The notes below the pieces were generated by a model. The model was not told where the DNA came from. It made no database searches and saw only the letters and a list, made by a program, of their open reading frames with translations. Below, piece by piece: positions 1-6,931 of a stretch of 21,650 nt of DNA. The stretch comes from G039029935 sp039029935 (GTDB lineage Bacteria > Chloroflexota > Anaerolineae > Caldilineales > Caldilineaceae): positions 1-21,650 of the forward strand of contig JBCCFC010000044.1 of NCBI GenBank assembly GCA_039029935.1, given 5' to 3'. Every line of letters starts with the position of its first letter. The stretch's first letter is position 1. The translations under genes and the position numbers were made by a program.

Positions 1-185
1 ACGGCTCAGGTTTGCAGATGTCTGCCATAGCCAGCCGGGACCACAACCACATTCGAGCACATGAAACTGCGTCTGGTCTTCTGGTAACGTCTGTGGAATA
101 TCAAGATGACCAGACGCAGTTTCATGTGCTCGAATGTGGTTGTGGTCCCGGCTGGCTATGGCAGACATCTGCAAACCTGAGCCGT
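1..185. repeat. 78-bp perfect inverted repeat at the window edge (probable fold-back artefact)
   Basis: Bases 1-78 are the exact reverse complement of bases 108-185, with a 29-base spacer. The right arm encodes the methyltransferase motif I region (CGCGPG), so the left arm is an antisense copy of the same coding sequence. A perfect long palindrome that begins exactly at base 1 and lies within a conserved coding region is typical of a chimeric fold-back read or an assembly end. It is unlikely to be a natural element. Sequence left of about base 93 should not be trusted. Confidence 0.9.
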
Positions 186-776
186 ATCCCTACGCATTGC
201 ACCATCACGCTGACCGACTTGTCGCCAGGCATGGTGGCGGAGGCGCAGAGCGTGTTGGCGAGCCACTCCGTTGATTTTCGTTTTCAAGACGCCAACATTG
301 AAGAGCTACCCTTCGAGGATAACCGCTTTGATGTTGTCACCGCCAACCACATGCTCTATCATGTGCCAAGTATCCCCAAAGCCATCGCAGAAGTGCGTCG
401 AGTGCTCAAACCAGATGGTCGTTTTGTTGCTGTGACAAACGGTGCTGGTCATCTACGTGAGCTGAAGGATATGGCCGCTCACTTAGTGCCCAACGATTCG
501 TGGGTGCGTATGGGACCTTTACCCTTCAGCTTGGAAAATGGGCAGTCGTTGATTGGCGAGCAATTTGATCATCTCGAATTGCATCGGGTGGAAGGTGATG
601 CGCTTCATGTCATTGAAATAGAGCCGATCATTGCCTACATTTTATCAAGCAGCGAAAATCGAGCAATGGCGACAGAAACTCGATTGCAGGAACTCGTTGC
701 CCGGTTAGAAGCACAGCTTGCGACTGATGACTATATTTATATCGGCAAAGATGTTGGGCTGTTTGTGGCTTGGTAA
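12..776 (+). CDS. class I SAM-dependent methyltransferase, 5' end unreliable
   Basis: The protein carries motif I (VLECGCGPG, residues 39-47), an acidic residue at the end of strand 2 (LTDLSPGM, about 68-74), and the motif IV to post-motif region FDVVTANHMLYHVP...EVRRVLKPDGRF (about 106-138). This is the Methyltransf_11/25 pattern of a SAM-dependent methyltransferase. The substrate cannot be told from sequence. The N-terminus is suspect: residues 1-23 are read from the antisense arm of the inverted repeat at 1-185, while residues 33-58 come from the true arm. The real start and perhaps 20-40 genuine N-terminal residues are therefore missing, and the ATG at 12 is probably false. A strong hairpin follows the stop codon. 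Family assignment is firm; specificity is unknown. Confidence 0.85.
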   Translation: MQMSAIASRDHNHIRAHETASGLLVTSVEYQDDQTQFHVLECGCGPGWLWQTSANLSRIPTHCTITLTDLSPGMVAEAQSVLASHSVDFRFQDANIEELPFEDNRFDVVTANHMLYHVPSIPKAIAEVRRVLKPDGRFVAVTNGAGHLRELKDMAAHLVPNDSWVRMGPLPFSLENGQSLIGEQFDHLELHRVEGDALHVIEIEPIIAYILSSSENRAMATETRLQELVARLEAQLATDDYIYIGKDVGLFVAW

Positions 777-790
777 CATTCTTGAACCAA

Positions 791-823
791 AGAAATCCGA
801 CTTTTCTCAAAAGTCGGATTTCT
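791..823 (+). terminator. hairpin terminator after the methyltransferase
   Basis: A 15-bp perfect stem (791-805 with 809-823, AGAAATCCGACTTTT and its complement) encloses a 3-base loop, 14 bases after the methyltransferase stop. The A-rich left and T-rich right arm ends could let it work in either direction. There is no long T tract beyond the stem. Confidence 0.7.
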
Positions 824-853
824 GAGAACTGCGTAAGTCTTAACCTATAAACT

Positions 854-882
854 TTGCACAAGCCTTCTATCGCTGGTACAAT
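854..882 (+). promoter_or_regulatory. sigma-70-like promoter for the DUF624 gene
   Basis: TTGCAC (854-859) and TACAAT (877-882) are separated by exactly 17 bases, and the -10 box is preceded by TGG, an extended -10 feature. It lies about 50 bases upstream of the ATG at 932 and downstream of the terminator hairpin, which is where a promoter for the next gene is expected. Confidence 0.6.
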
Positions 883-931
883 CAAGGCATTCGCGTGTAT
901 TTCATAACTTATTGAAAATTGAGAGAAACGA

Positions 932-1564
932 ATGAAGGCATTTACGGTCATGGGTCGCATCCTAAAAGCGGTCTATGAAGATTTATTTTTATGTGTATTT
1001 CTCAGCCTGATTTGGTGGCTGGGAACTGTTTTGATTTTGCCTGCTGGCCCGGTGACGTTGGCAATGAACCATGTGGCAAACCGCGTTGCCAACTACAAGC
1101 GGGTGGACACGGGCTTCTTCTGGCAAGAGGCTCGGCAAAATATTGGCCGAAGCTGGCTGATTTTTGCCCTGACGCTACTCGCACCTCTCGCCGTTATCTT
1201 TAACATCTGGTTTTATATGCAAGGCGAAGCAAGCTGGATGCGCGTCATCGGCATCGCCTGGGTTTGGATTTTACTGCTCATTCTGCTCTTGTTGCAATAT
1301 GTCTTACCACTTTACTGGCAGCAGGATGAACCAAATATACGCCTGATTGCACGAAATTCACTCTTACTGACGCTACGTTATCCATTATATAGCTTCTTGA
1401 TGTTTGTTTTTCAAGTGGTGATGCTGTTGATCAGCATTGGGCTAACACTGCCGCTGATCCTCCTTGCCCCAGCCTTGCTTGCATTCTCTGCCAATTTCTC
1501 TTTGGTAGGTGTGCTACAGGAGATGGATTTAGCACCGGAGCCTCCTCAGATTCCGGCGCGGTAG
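932..1564 (+). CDS. DUF624 (YesL-like) integral membrane protein
   Basis: This 210-residue protein has about five hydrophobic membrane segments (roughly 18-40, 72-95, 104-126, 148-170 and 170-192). Its N-terminal half resembles DUF624/YesL: a short leader, an aromatic first helix (LSLIWWLGTVLILPAGPVTLAM), then a basic, Trp/Phe-containing segment (DTGFFWQEARQNIGRSW). DUF624 proteins are commonly encoded beside carbohydrate ABC transporters, and here the sugar-binding protein gene follows after 146 bases. Their molecular role is not established; a helper or regulatory role in sugar uptake is only inferred. A GAGAG element precedes the ATG. A second in-frame ATG at codon 7 is possible. No catalytic motif is visible. 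Confidence 0.7.
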   Translation: MKAFTVMGRILKAVYEDLFLCVFLSLIWWLGTVLILPAGPVTLAMNHVANRVANYKRVDTGFFWQEARQNIGRSWLIFALTLLAPLAVIFNIWFYMQGEASWMRVIGIAWVWILLLILLLLQYVLPLYWQQDEPNIRLIARNSLLLTLRYPLYSFLMFVFQVVMLLISIGLTLPLILLAPALLAFSANFSLVGVLQEMDLAPEPPQIPAR

Positions 1565-1588
1565 CGGTGTTGAGTGGTTTGTTAAGTA

Positions 1589-1632
1589 GGTCAGACCGAA
1601 CATTTTTGTGAGAATCCGAAAATGGTCTAACC
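1589..1632. repeat. GGTCAGACC / GGTCTAACC inverted repeat, possible operator or weak terminator
   Basis: GGTCAGACC (1589-1597) is itself an odd palindrome. It faces GGTCTAACC (1624-1632), which is complementary at eight of nine positions across a 26-base spacer. It lies between the DUF624 gene and the binding-protein gene, a natural place for an operator of the sugar-uptake genes. The function is a guess. Confidence 0.3.
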
Positions 1633-1710
1633 TTAAAATATATTTTGCGGAGTTATGAAAGATAGCTCTATCTGAACGGTAATTGACAAATAAGAGGAGA
1701 AGTTACACCA

Positions 1711-3096
1711 ATGACGAATACAAAACTTTCACGTCGTCGGTTTTTGATGATTGCAGGACAAAGCGCGGCGGCATTGGGGCTGCTGGCTGCTTGTGCACCT
1801 GCTGCACCAGCGGGTGCGCCTGCTAGCGATGGTGGTGATGCACCTGCGGCTGCACCTGCCATGCCCGTCGAGTTCTTGGCTTGGGGTGATGTGGTTGATA
1901 CATCTGCGTGGCAGATTTTGTCCGACAACTTTGTTGAGCAGAGTGAAGGCATGTCTGTCAACATCACGGGTGTTGCCGATCCAGGTAGCAACTTCTATCC
2001 AAAGCTGCAAACCATGATTGCGGGTGGCACACCGCCGCATCTGTCATCTTTCCAAGGATGGGAATGGCAGACCTATGCGGATCGTGACCTGCTTGCACCG
2101 ATTGATGACCACATTGCGGACACTGGCCTGACTGCGCCATTCCCAGATGTAAACACCATCGAAGTAAGCACCAAACGCAATGGCAGCACCTACTTGATTC
2201 CATTGCAGATGGCGACAATGGTCATGTTCTACGCTCGCAAGCCATTCGACGAAGCAGGCATTGCATATCCAAGCGATGACTGGACAATGGACGACTTCCT
2301 GAGCATCGCCGAGCAACTCACCAACACAGAGGGTGACAACAAGATGTACGGTTTGCAGGCCAACGGCAACTGGGTACGCGATATTCATCACATCCGTGCC
2401 ACTGGTGCGCAGGAATTCGATTCACTGGTGGACCCAACGGTTTCACAGTTTAACCAGCAAGAGATCGTTGACATTGTGCAGTTGATGGCCTCTGATGTCT
2501 ACCACACACTGGGCATTTCACCAACCGCTGCGGACATGAGCGGTGGCGCAAACACCATTGACACAGGCAACGCTGCCATGAAGTACGAAGGTGCTTGGTA
2601 CTTTGGTCGCTTGAACAATCCTGAGCTGCGTGAAGAGGGCAAGGAGATCGAGTTTGATGTCGTGATGATGCCTGCGGGTGCGGATGGTGAACGTCCACAT
2701 CGTGGTTGGTCCGAGGGTGTTGCGATTCCAATGACGGACAATGTAGAAGCTGCATGGGACCTCGCTCACTACATGGCTGACACCGAGGGGAACAAAATCT
2801 TTGCCGAGATAACTGGCCGTATTCCAAACAGCTATGACTTGGTGGAAAGTTTCTGGATTCCGACTATCGAAGAGCGCTTTGGTGTGACCAATGGTAAAGC
2901 CTTCATGGATGCCTTCAGCCGCTCAGAGGTTGATGTCATCGGTGGTGTGACTCGTACACAGATGTGGACACAGGTTGTTCAGCCAATGGCCTACGATGCA
3001 CTGACCGCTGGTGACGCCACTGCCGCAGAGGTACTGCCAGCAGTTGACGAAGGTGTTCAGGCATTGCTGGATGAATACTGGGCTGACCAGGGCTAG
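1711..3096 (+). CDS. family 1 carbohydrate ABC transporter substrate-binding lipoprotein (Tat-type signal)
   Basis: The 461-residue protein begins with a twin-arginine motif (SRRRFL, residues 7-12), a hydrophobic stretch and a lipobox LLAAC with Cys28. It is therefore predicted to be exported folded and anchored by lipid outside the membrane. An Ala/Pro/Gly-rich tether follows (29-50). The body (VEFLAWGD..., a PPHLSSFQGWEW region, and GANTIDTGNAAMKYEGAW near 270-290) matches family 1 extracellular solute-binding proteins (UgpB/MalE type), which bind sugars or glycerol phosphate derivatives. AGGAG (1695-1699) sits 11 bases before the ATG. The two permease genes follow after a hairpin-rich 210-base gap, suggesting one operon with different expression levels. 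The sugar cannot be predicted. Confidence 0.92.
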   Translation: MTNTKLSRRRFLMIAGQSAAALGLLAACAPAAPAGAPASDGGDAPAAAPAMPVEFLAWGDVVDTSAWQILSDNFVEQSEGMSVNITGVADPGSNFYPKLQTMIAGGTPPHLSSFQGWEWQTYADRDLLAPIDDHIADTGLTAPFPDVNTIEVSTKRNGSTYLIPLQMATMVMFYARKPFDEAGIAYPSDDWTMDDFLSIAEQLTNTEGDNKMYGLQANGNWVRDIHHIRATGAQEFDSLVDPTVSQFNQQEIVDIVQLMASDVYHTLGISPTAADMSGGANTIDTGNAAMKYEGAWYFGRLNNPELREEGKEIEFDVVMMPAGADGERPHRGWSEGVAIPMTDNVEAAWDLAHYMADTEGNKIFAEITGRIPNSYDLVESFWIPTIEERFGVTNGKAFMDAFSRSEVDVIGGVTRTQMWTQVVQPMAYDALTAGDATAAEVLPAVDEGVQALLDEYWADQG

Positions 3097-3139
3097 GGAT
3101 GGTAAGTCGGTATTCGGTAGATCGGTAAGTCGGTCGCTT

Positions 3140-3202
3140 ACTTCCAGGAAGGGGATGCAGTTCTCTTTGCATACAAGAAACTCTGGACCCCTTCCTGGAA
3201 GT
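3140..3202 (+). repeat. composite inverted repeat (CTTCC-N-GGAAG palindromes) between binding protein and permease
   Basis: Bases 3140-3154 and 3188-3202 form a 15-bp perfect stem with a 33-base loop. Each arm also contains its own odd palindrome, CTTCCAGGAAG (3141-3151) and CTTCCTGGAAG (3191-3201). The loop holds a smaller ATGCA/TGCAT hairpin. There is no T tract. A stem between binding protein and permease can protect the upstream mRNA or reduce read-through; this role is inferred. Confidence 0.7.
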
Positions 3203-3256
3203 GTTCAATCACTGACACACCATCACACCGTTACACTATCACACCATCACAGTGAA

Positions 3257-3283
3257 AGAGGCGACGCATACCACGTCGCCTCT
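3257..3283 (+). terminator. hairpin before the permease genes, attenuator-like
   Basis: AGAGGCGACG (3257-3266) pairs perfectly with CGTCGCCTCT (3274-3283) around a 7-base loop and is followed by TATTCAATTT. It lies 33 bases before the permease start, so it may lower read-through from the binding-protein gene into the permease genes. Confidence 0.5.
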
Positions 3284-3315
3284 ATTCAATTTGAACATCA
3301 AGCGGAGTGACGTTT

Positions 3316-4233
3316 ATGGCTGCTAGTGCAAGCATACAGGCAAGACCTGCGAGACGTAGTTCACTGTTGCGCAATGAGGTCCTTGCAGGGTATCTGTTCG
3401 CCTCCCCATTTATTGTGGGCTTTCTGGTCTTTTTTGCCTTCCCGATGGTCTATTCCCTCTATCTATCATTTAATAAATGGGATTTGTTGACACCACCCAG
3501 ATTTGTGGGATTTGCCCAATTCACCAAGATGTTTGGCGATAGTATTGCCAATCTCAGCCTGTATAACAGCGCGTTCTACACGATCCTTGCCGTCCCCGTC
3601 CAGCTTGTCATCTCCTTCTCGCTTGCAATGTTATTGACACAGGCCATCAAAGGACGGGATTTCTATCGAGCGGCATTCTATCTGCCCATCATCGTCCCGT
3701 TGGTGGCGTGGTCTGTGGTCTGGCAGCGTATGTTCCATGTCGAGTTTGGTATCTTCAATATTGCGTTGAACTGGGTGGGCATCGAATCGCAAGAATGGCT
3801 CTTTGATGCGGACCTCGCCAAGCCAGCAATGGTGATCATGTCTTTCTGGTACATTGGTCGCCAAATGGTCATTTTTATTGCTGGATTGGGCAGCATCCCT
3901 GATTCCATGCTCGAAGCGGCCAGTATTGACGGTGCGGGGCCACTCCGACGTCTGCGTCACATTGTCCTACCGCTAATGACCCCCTTTATTTTCTATAACA
4001 TGGTCATCGCCATCATCAACTCATTCCAGAGCTTTATCCCGGCCATCATTATGACCAACGGTGGACCGCAAAATGCAACGCTCTTTGCTGTCCTCAATAT
4101 CTATCGAAATGGGTTTGAATTCTTCAAGATGGGCTACGCCTCGGCATTGGCGTGGGAATTCTTTGTCATTGTCGTGATGTTTACCATTGCCCAATTCTTT
4201 ATCTCGCAACGGTGGGTCCATTATGAGTCTTAA
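3316..4233 (+). CDS. sugar ABC transporter permease, MalF/UgpA type
   Basis: This 305-residue permease has about six membrane helices. It carries the EAA loop that docks on the ATPase (EAASIDGAGPLRR...LPL, from about residue 200), typical of the MalF/UgpA/LacF branch. It would form the channel with the next gene product and receive sugar from the upstream binding protein. I place the start at the ATG at 3316, because GGAG at 3304-3307 is then a Shine-Dalgarno site 8 bases upstream. The earlier in-frame GTG at 3307 overlaps that site and is less likely. The 3' end overlaps the next gene by 11 bases, indicating coupled translation. Confidence 0.92.
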   Translation: MAASASIQARPARRSSLLRNEVLAGYLFASPFIVGFLVFFAFPMVYSLYLSFNKWDLLTPPRFVGFAQFTKMFGDSIANLSLYNSAFYTILAVPVQLVISFSLAMLLTQAIKGRDFYRAAFYLPIIVPLVAWSVVWQRMFHVEFGIFNIALNWVGIESQEWLFDADLAKPAMVIMSFWYIGRQMVIFIAGLGSIPDSMLEAASIDGAGPLRRLRHIVLPLMTPFIFYNMVIAIINSFQSFIPAIIMTNGGPQNATLFAVLNIYRNGFEFFKMGYASALAWEFFVIVVMFTIAQFFISQRWVHYES

Positions 4234-5104
4234 AAACAACAATCCAATTTTTCTAGCCATTCTTCAGGTCTTGATGACCGTATTCCTCATCTTTTTCTCG
4301 ATCCCCATCTATTGGATGGTTATCTCGTCGTTTAAAGCACCGACCGAGATTTTTATGACACCACCACCATTTTTTGGACCGGATGGACCGATGGCCGCGT
4401 TAAATTACTGGTTGCCATTTGAGCCACGTTGGGCGAACTATGTGGATGTCTTTACGCTTCTCCCCTTTGGACGTTATATGCTCAACACCTTCTTCATTGT
4501 GGCAATGGCCGTGCTGGGGACAGTCATCTCATCCGCAATGGTAGCCTACAGCTTTGCGAGACTACGCTGGCCCGGACGCGAATTTTTCTTTGCCCTGCTG
4601 CTGGCAACCATGATGTTACCCGAAGCGGTCACGCTTGTGCCGCGCTTTGTCATCTTCCGCACCTTGGGCTGGATCGATACCTTTGCGCCATTAATCGTGC
4701 CTTTCTGGTTGGCGACCACACCGATCTATGTCTTTTTAATGCGTCAATTTTTCCGAGGGTTGCCGCTGGAGTTGGATGAAGCCGCCTTTATTGATGGAGC
4801 CAGCCGTGTGCAGATTCTCTTCCGTATCCTACTGCCACTCTCTGTGCCCGTCATCGCCACCGTCACCGTCTTTGCCATGCTTCAGCACTATCAGGATTTT
4901 ATGAGTCCACTGATCTATCTCAACAGCATGGAAAAATATACGATGGCTCTGGGCGTAAACTTCTTTAATGACTCGGACCGTGCGCGCTGGGAGCTAATTT
5001 TTGCCTCGGCAACCGTGATGGTTGTGCCGATGTTGGTCTTGTTCTTTGCCGCCCAGCGATACTTTGTCGAAGGTATTGCTATGACGGGGTTTGGCGGTCG
5101 CTAG
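4223..5104 (+). CDS. sugar ABC transporter permease, MalG/UgpE type
   Basis: This 293-residue permease is the usual partner of the preceding gene. It has an N-terminal helix followed by the PIYWMVISSFK signature of MalG-type proteins, about six membrane segments and the EAA loop (EAAFIDGASRVQ...LPL, from about residue 186). The ATG at 4223 lies within the last codons of the upstream permease, with GGTGGG 9 bases before it. In-frame upstream starts such as the TTG at 4187 would only add residues inside the neighbouring gene. No ABC ATPase gene follows; in many genomes a shared MsmK/UgpC-type ATPase serves such systems. A terminator follows the stop codon. Confidence 0.92.
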   Translation: MSLKNNNPIFLAILQVLMTVFLIFFSIPIYWMVISSFKAPTEIFMTPPPFFGPDGPMAALNYWLPFEPRWANYVDVFTLLPFGRYMLNTFFIVAMAVLGTVISSAMVAYSFARLRWPGREFFFALLLATMMLPEAVTLVPRFVIFRTLGWIDTFAPLIVPFWLATTPIYVFLMRQFFRGLPLELDEAAFIDGASRVQILFRILLPLSVPVIATVTVFAMLQHYQDFMSPLIYLNSMEKYTMALGVNFFNDSDRARWELIFASATVMVVPMLVLFFAAQRYFVEGIAMTGFGGR

Positions 5105-5126
5105 GGTTATAAAGAATATCATATCG

Positions 5127-5167
5127 CAGATTGCCAATCTGCTACTAGGTCGTAGATTGGCAATCTG
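5127..5167 (+). terminator. terminator built from two CAGATTG-N-CAATCTG palindromes
   Basis: Bases 5127-5140 pair with 5154-5167 (14 bp, perfect) around a 13-base loop, followed by TTTTACTGTTTT, which fits Rho-independent termination after the permeases. Each arm is also a near-perfect 15-base palindrome (CAGATTG-C-CAATCTG and TAGATTG-G-CAATCTG). It ends only 33 bases before the next start codon, so it could also act as an attenuator for the LysM gene. Confidence 0.75.
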
Positions 5168-5200
5168 TTTTACTGTTTTAACACTGGTTAGGAGTCGTAT

Positions 5201-6931
5201 ATGAGAACATGGCGTCGCTTTATACAACGAGTATTGACAGGTCTATTGATGGGATTGGTAATTGTGCTGATCAACCCAACGACAAATATTTGGGCAACCC
5301 CTGCCGACCCAGCGACGGTATACCATGTCGTAACGGATCATATTCATGTTGAGCAAAAACACACTGTTGTGTGGGGGGACACGCTTTCTAAAATTGCGCA
5401 CAAATACGACACATCCGTCAGTGTACTTATGGCTGCAAACAACTTATGGTCGGCCAATGTACTCTATGTTGGTCAAACATTGATCATCCCTGGTCAGGAT
5501 AATCAATGGTCGAATGCGGACAACGCAGGCAATATGGATGGGGAACGGGGCGGTTATAACAATGCCCCGAAGCCAGCGGTTGTTGCTGTGGGCTGTCGCA
5601 CCTACCACACAGTGATGAAAGGTCAAAGCCTACGCGGCCTTGCAAGTCGCTATGGTGTACATGCGGTGTATATTGCGATTGCCAACGATATTGCCGACCA
5701 TGATGTGATCTATGCTGGTCAACGACTATGCATCCCTGAAGATGTTGGTGCTGTCATTGATGATGCGCCCGGCACCTATACAGTTCGATTTGGCGATACG
5801 CTTAGTGCCATTGCTGCGGCAAATAACACAACGGTCGCCCACTTGATGCAACTCAACAAGCTGACCAGTGCAAATCAAATTTACATTGGACAGACCATTT
5901 CGCTGCCAAACAGTGATATTTCAAATGTTGAAGATAATAAAGCTGTGATGGTACAGCCTACCGCGACTATGCGACCTACTGCGACCATGCGACCTACTGC
6001 GACACCAAAACCAACGGCGACACCAAAACCAACGGCTACACCCATACCGACTGCAACGCCAACCACCACATCAATCGTGATTGAGATCACTGCAGCGACT
6101 CATACACCCAAACCTACGTCCACGTCCACAGCGACCCATACGCCCAAACCTACGGCCACTCGCACATCCCAACCAACTGCCACCAGTACATCTAGACCGA
6201 CATCCACACCAGCAGCAACGGCAACCGCAATAACTGCGCCCTTGTGGACAGCGACACCAACGGTCACGGCAACATCGGTCGAAGTTGCAACATCAACCGC
6301 AACAGCAACCCAACCTGCAACAGCAACCCAACCTGCAACAGCAACATTGACTACGACACCAACGTCAGCGCAATCTGCAACACCAACAGCTACGTTGACC
6401 GCAACCGTTACGCTAACTGTGACTGCCACGTTACCTGCGACCCCCACGTTACCTGCGACCCCCACAGTTATAATTGAGCGTACAGCAACGCCTACGCCTA
6501 CAGGGGTAGCCGAATCGGACCGCGAACAGAGCGGTGGCGATTTGGCGCGACTTTGGATTGGCGAATATTACAGTAATCCACGCTTTAGTGGTCAGCCACA
6601 GGTTGTGCGCGGTGATCCACAGATTAATTTTGATTGGGGCGAGGGTAGCCCAGATGACGCGATTGCGGTAGATCGCTTTACTGTACGCTGGCGATACCAT
6701 CACTATTTCGAGGAAGGTGACTATCGCTTCTTTACATTGGTGGATGATGGGATGCGTCTCTATGTCGATGAAAAATTGCTGATTGATAGCTGGCAAATCC
6801 AAGAGGCGGCTGAATATAGTGGTGATGTTTCTTTGAGTGAAGGGTATCATGCCATCCGTGTTGAATACTTTGATCATGAGGGACCTGCAAGAATTTTGGT
6901 GGATTGGCGAACATTAACCGCCGATGACTGA
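5201..6931 (+). CDS. secreted LysM x3 - Thr/Pro linker - PA14 protein
   Basis: The 576-residue protein has a basic N-terminus and one hydrophobic segment (about 11-32), consistent with a signal peptide or membrane anchor. Three LysM domains follow (about 53-98, 134-179 and 192-237), each with the HTV..GDTL..IA and Y.GQ.L.IP pattern; LysM domains bind peptidoglycan or chitin-like glycans. LysM2 is flanked by Cys132 and Cys177, a likely disulfide. Residues 252-436 are a Thr/Pro/Ala linker of TATPKPTAT-type repeats. The C-terminus (about 448-570) is a PA14-type beta-barrel: EYYSNPRFSG..., FTVRWRYHHYFEEGDYRF, DDGMRLYVDEKLLIDSW. PA14 domains often bind carbohydrate. A role in capturing or sensing glycans at the cell surface is inferred. 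AGGAG lies 6 bases before the ATG. The end overlaps the regulator gene by 8 bases. Confidence 0.88.
   Translation: MRTWRRFIQRVLTGLLMGLVIVLINPTTNIWATPADPATVYHVVTDHIHVEQKHTVVWGDTLSKIAHKYDTSVSVLMAANNLWSANVLYVGQTLIIPGQDNQWSNADNAGNMDGERGGYNNAPKPAVVAVGCRTYHTVMKGQSLRGLASRYGVHAVYIAIANDIADHDVIYAGQRLCIPEDVGAVIDDAPGTYTVRFGDTLSAIAAANNTTVAHLMQLNKLTSANQIYIGQTISLPNSDISNVEDNKAVMVQPTATMRPTATMRPTATPKPTATPKPTATPIPTATPTTTSIVIEITAATHTPKPTSTSTATHTPKPTATRTSQPTATSTSRPTSTPAATATAITAPLWTATPTVTATSVEVATSTATATQPATATQPATATLTTTPTSAQSATPTATLTATVTLTVTATLPATPTLPATPTVIIERTATPTPTGVAESDREQSGGDLARLWIGEYYSNPRFSGQPQVVRGDPQINFDWGEGSPDDAIAVDRFTVRWRYHHYFEEGDYRFFTLVDDGMRLYVDEKLLIDSWQIQEAAEYSGDVSLSEGYHAIRVEYFDHEGPARILVDWRTLTADD
5954..6508 (+). 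repeat. low-complexity tandem repeats encoding the Thr/Pro/Ala linker
   Basis: Short imperfect direct repeats (for example CGACACCAAAACCAACGG twice near 6000-6035, and CAACAGCAACCCAACCTG twice near 6300-6340) encode residues 252-436 of the LysM-PA14 protein. Such arrays can change copy number. The long antisense reading frame opposite it results from the composition. Confidence 0.85.

Noticed and set aside
1660..1674. AGATAGCTCTATCTG resembles part of the palindrome at 21610-21635
   Set aside because: The shared core is 12 bases, and matches of that length are expected by chance in a window of this size.
1683..1688. Perfect TTGACA box upstream of the binding-protein gene
   Set aside because: It lies only 22 bases before the ATG and overlaps the leader, leaving no room for a -10 box and transcription start.
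3011..3310. 99-codon plus-strand reading frame across the binding-protein end and the hairpin gap
   Set aside because: It overlaps the well-supported binding protein in another frame and reads through the inverted repeats without any domain signal.
3307..3315. GTG at 3307 as the permease start
   Set aside because: It overlaps the GGAG ribosome binding site that fits the ATG at 3316.
6100..6465. Minus-strand reading frame of Val/Ala/Gly repeats opposite the LysM-PA14 linker
   Set aside because: It is the complement of the Thr/Pro linker repeats and has no recognisable protein features.
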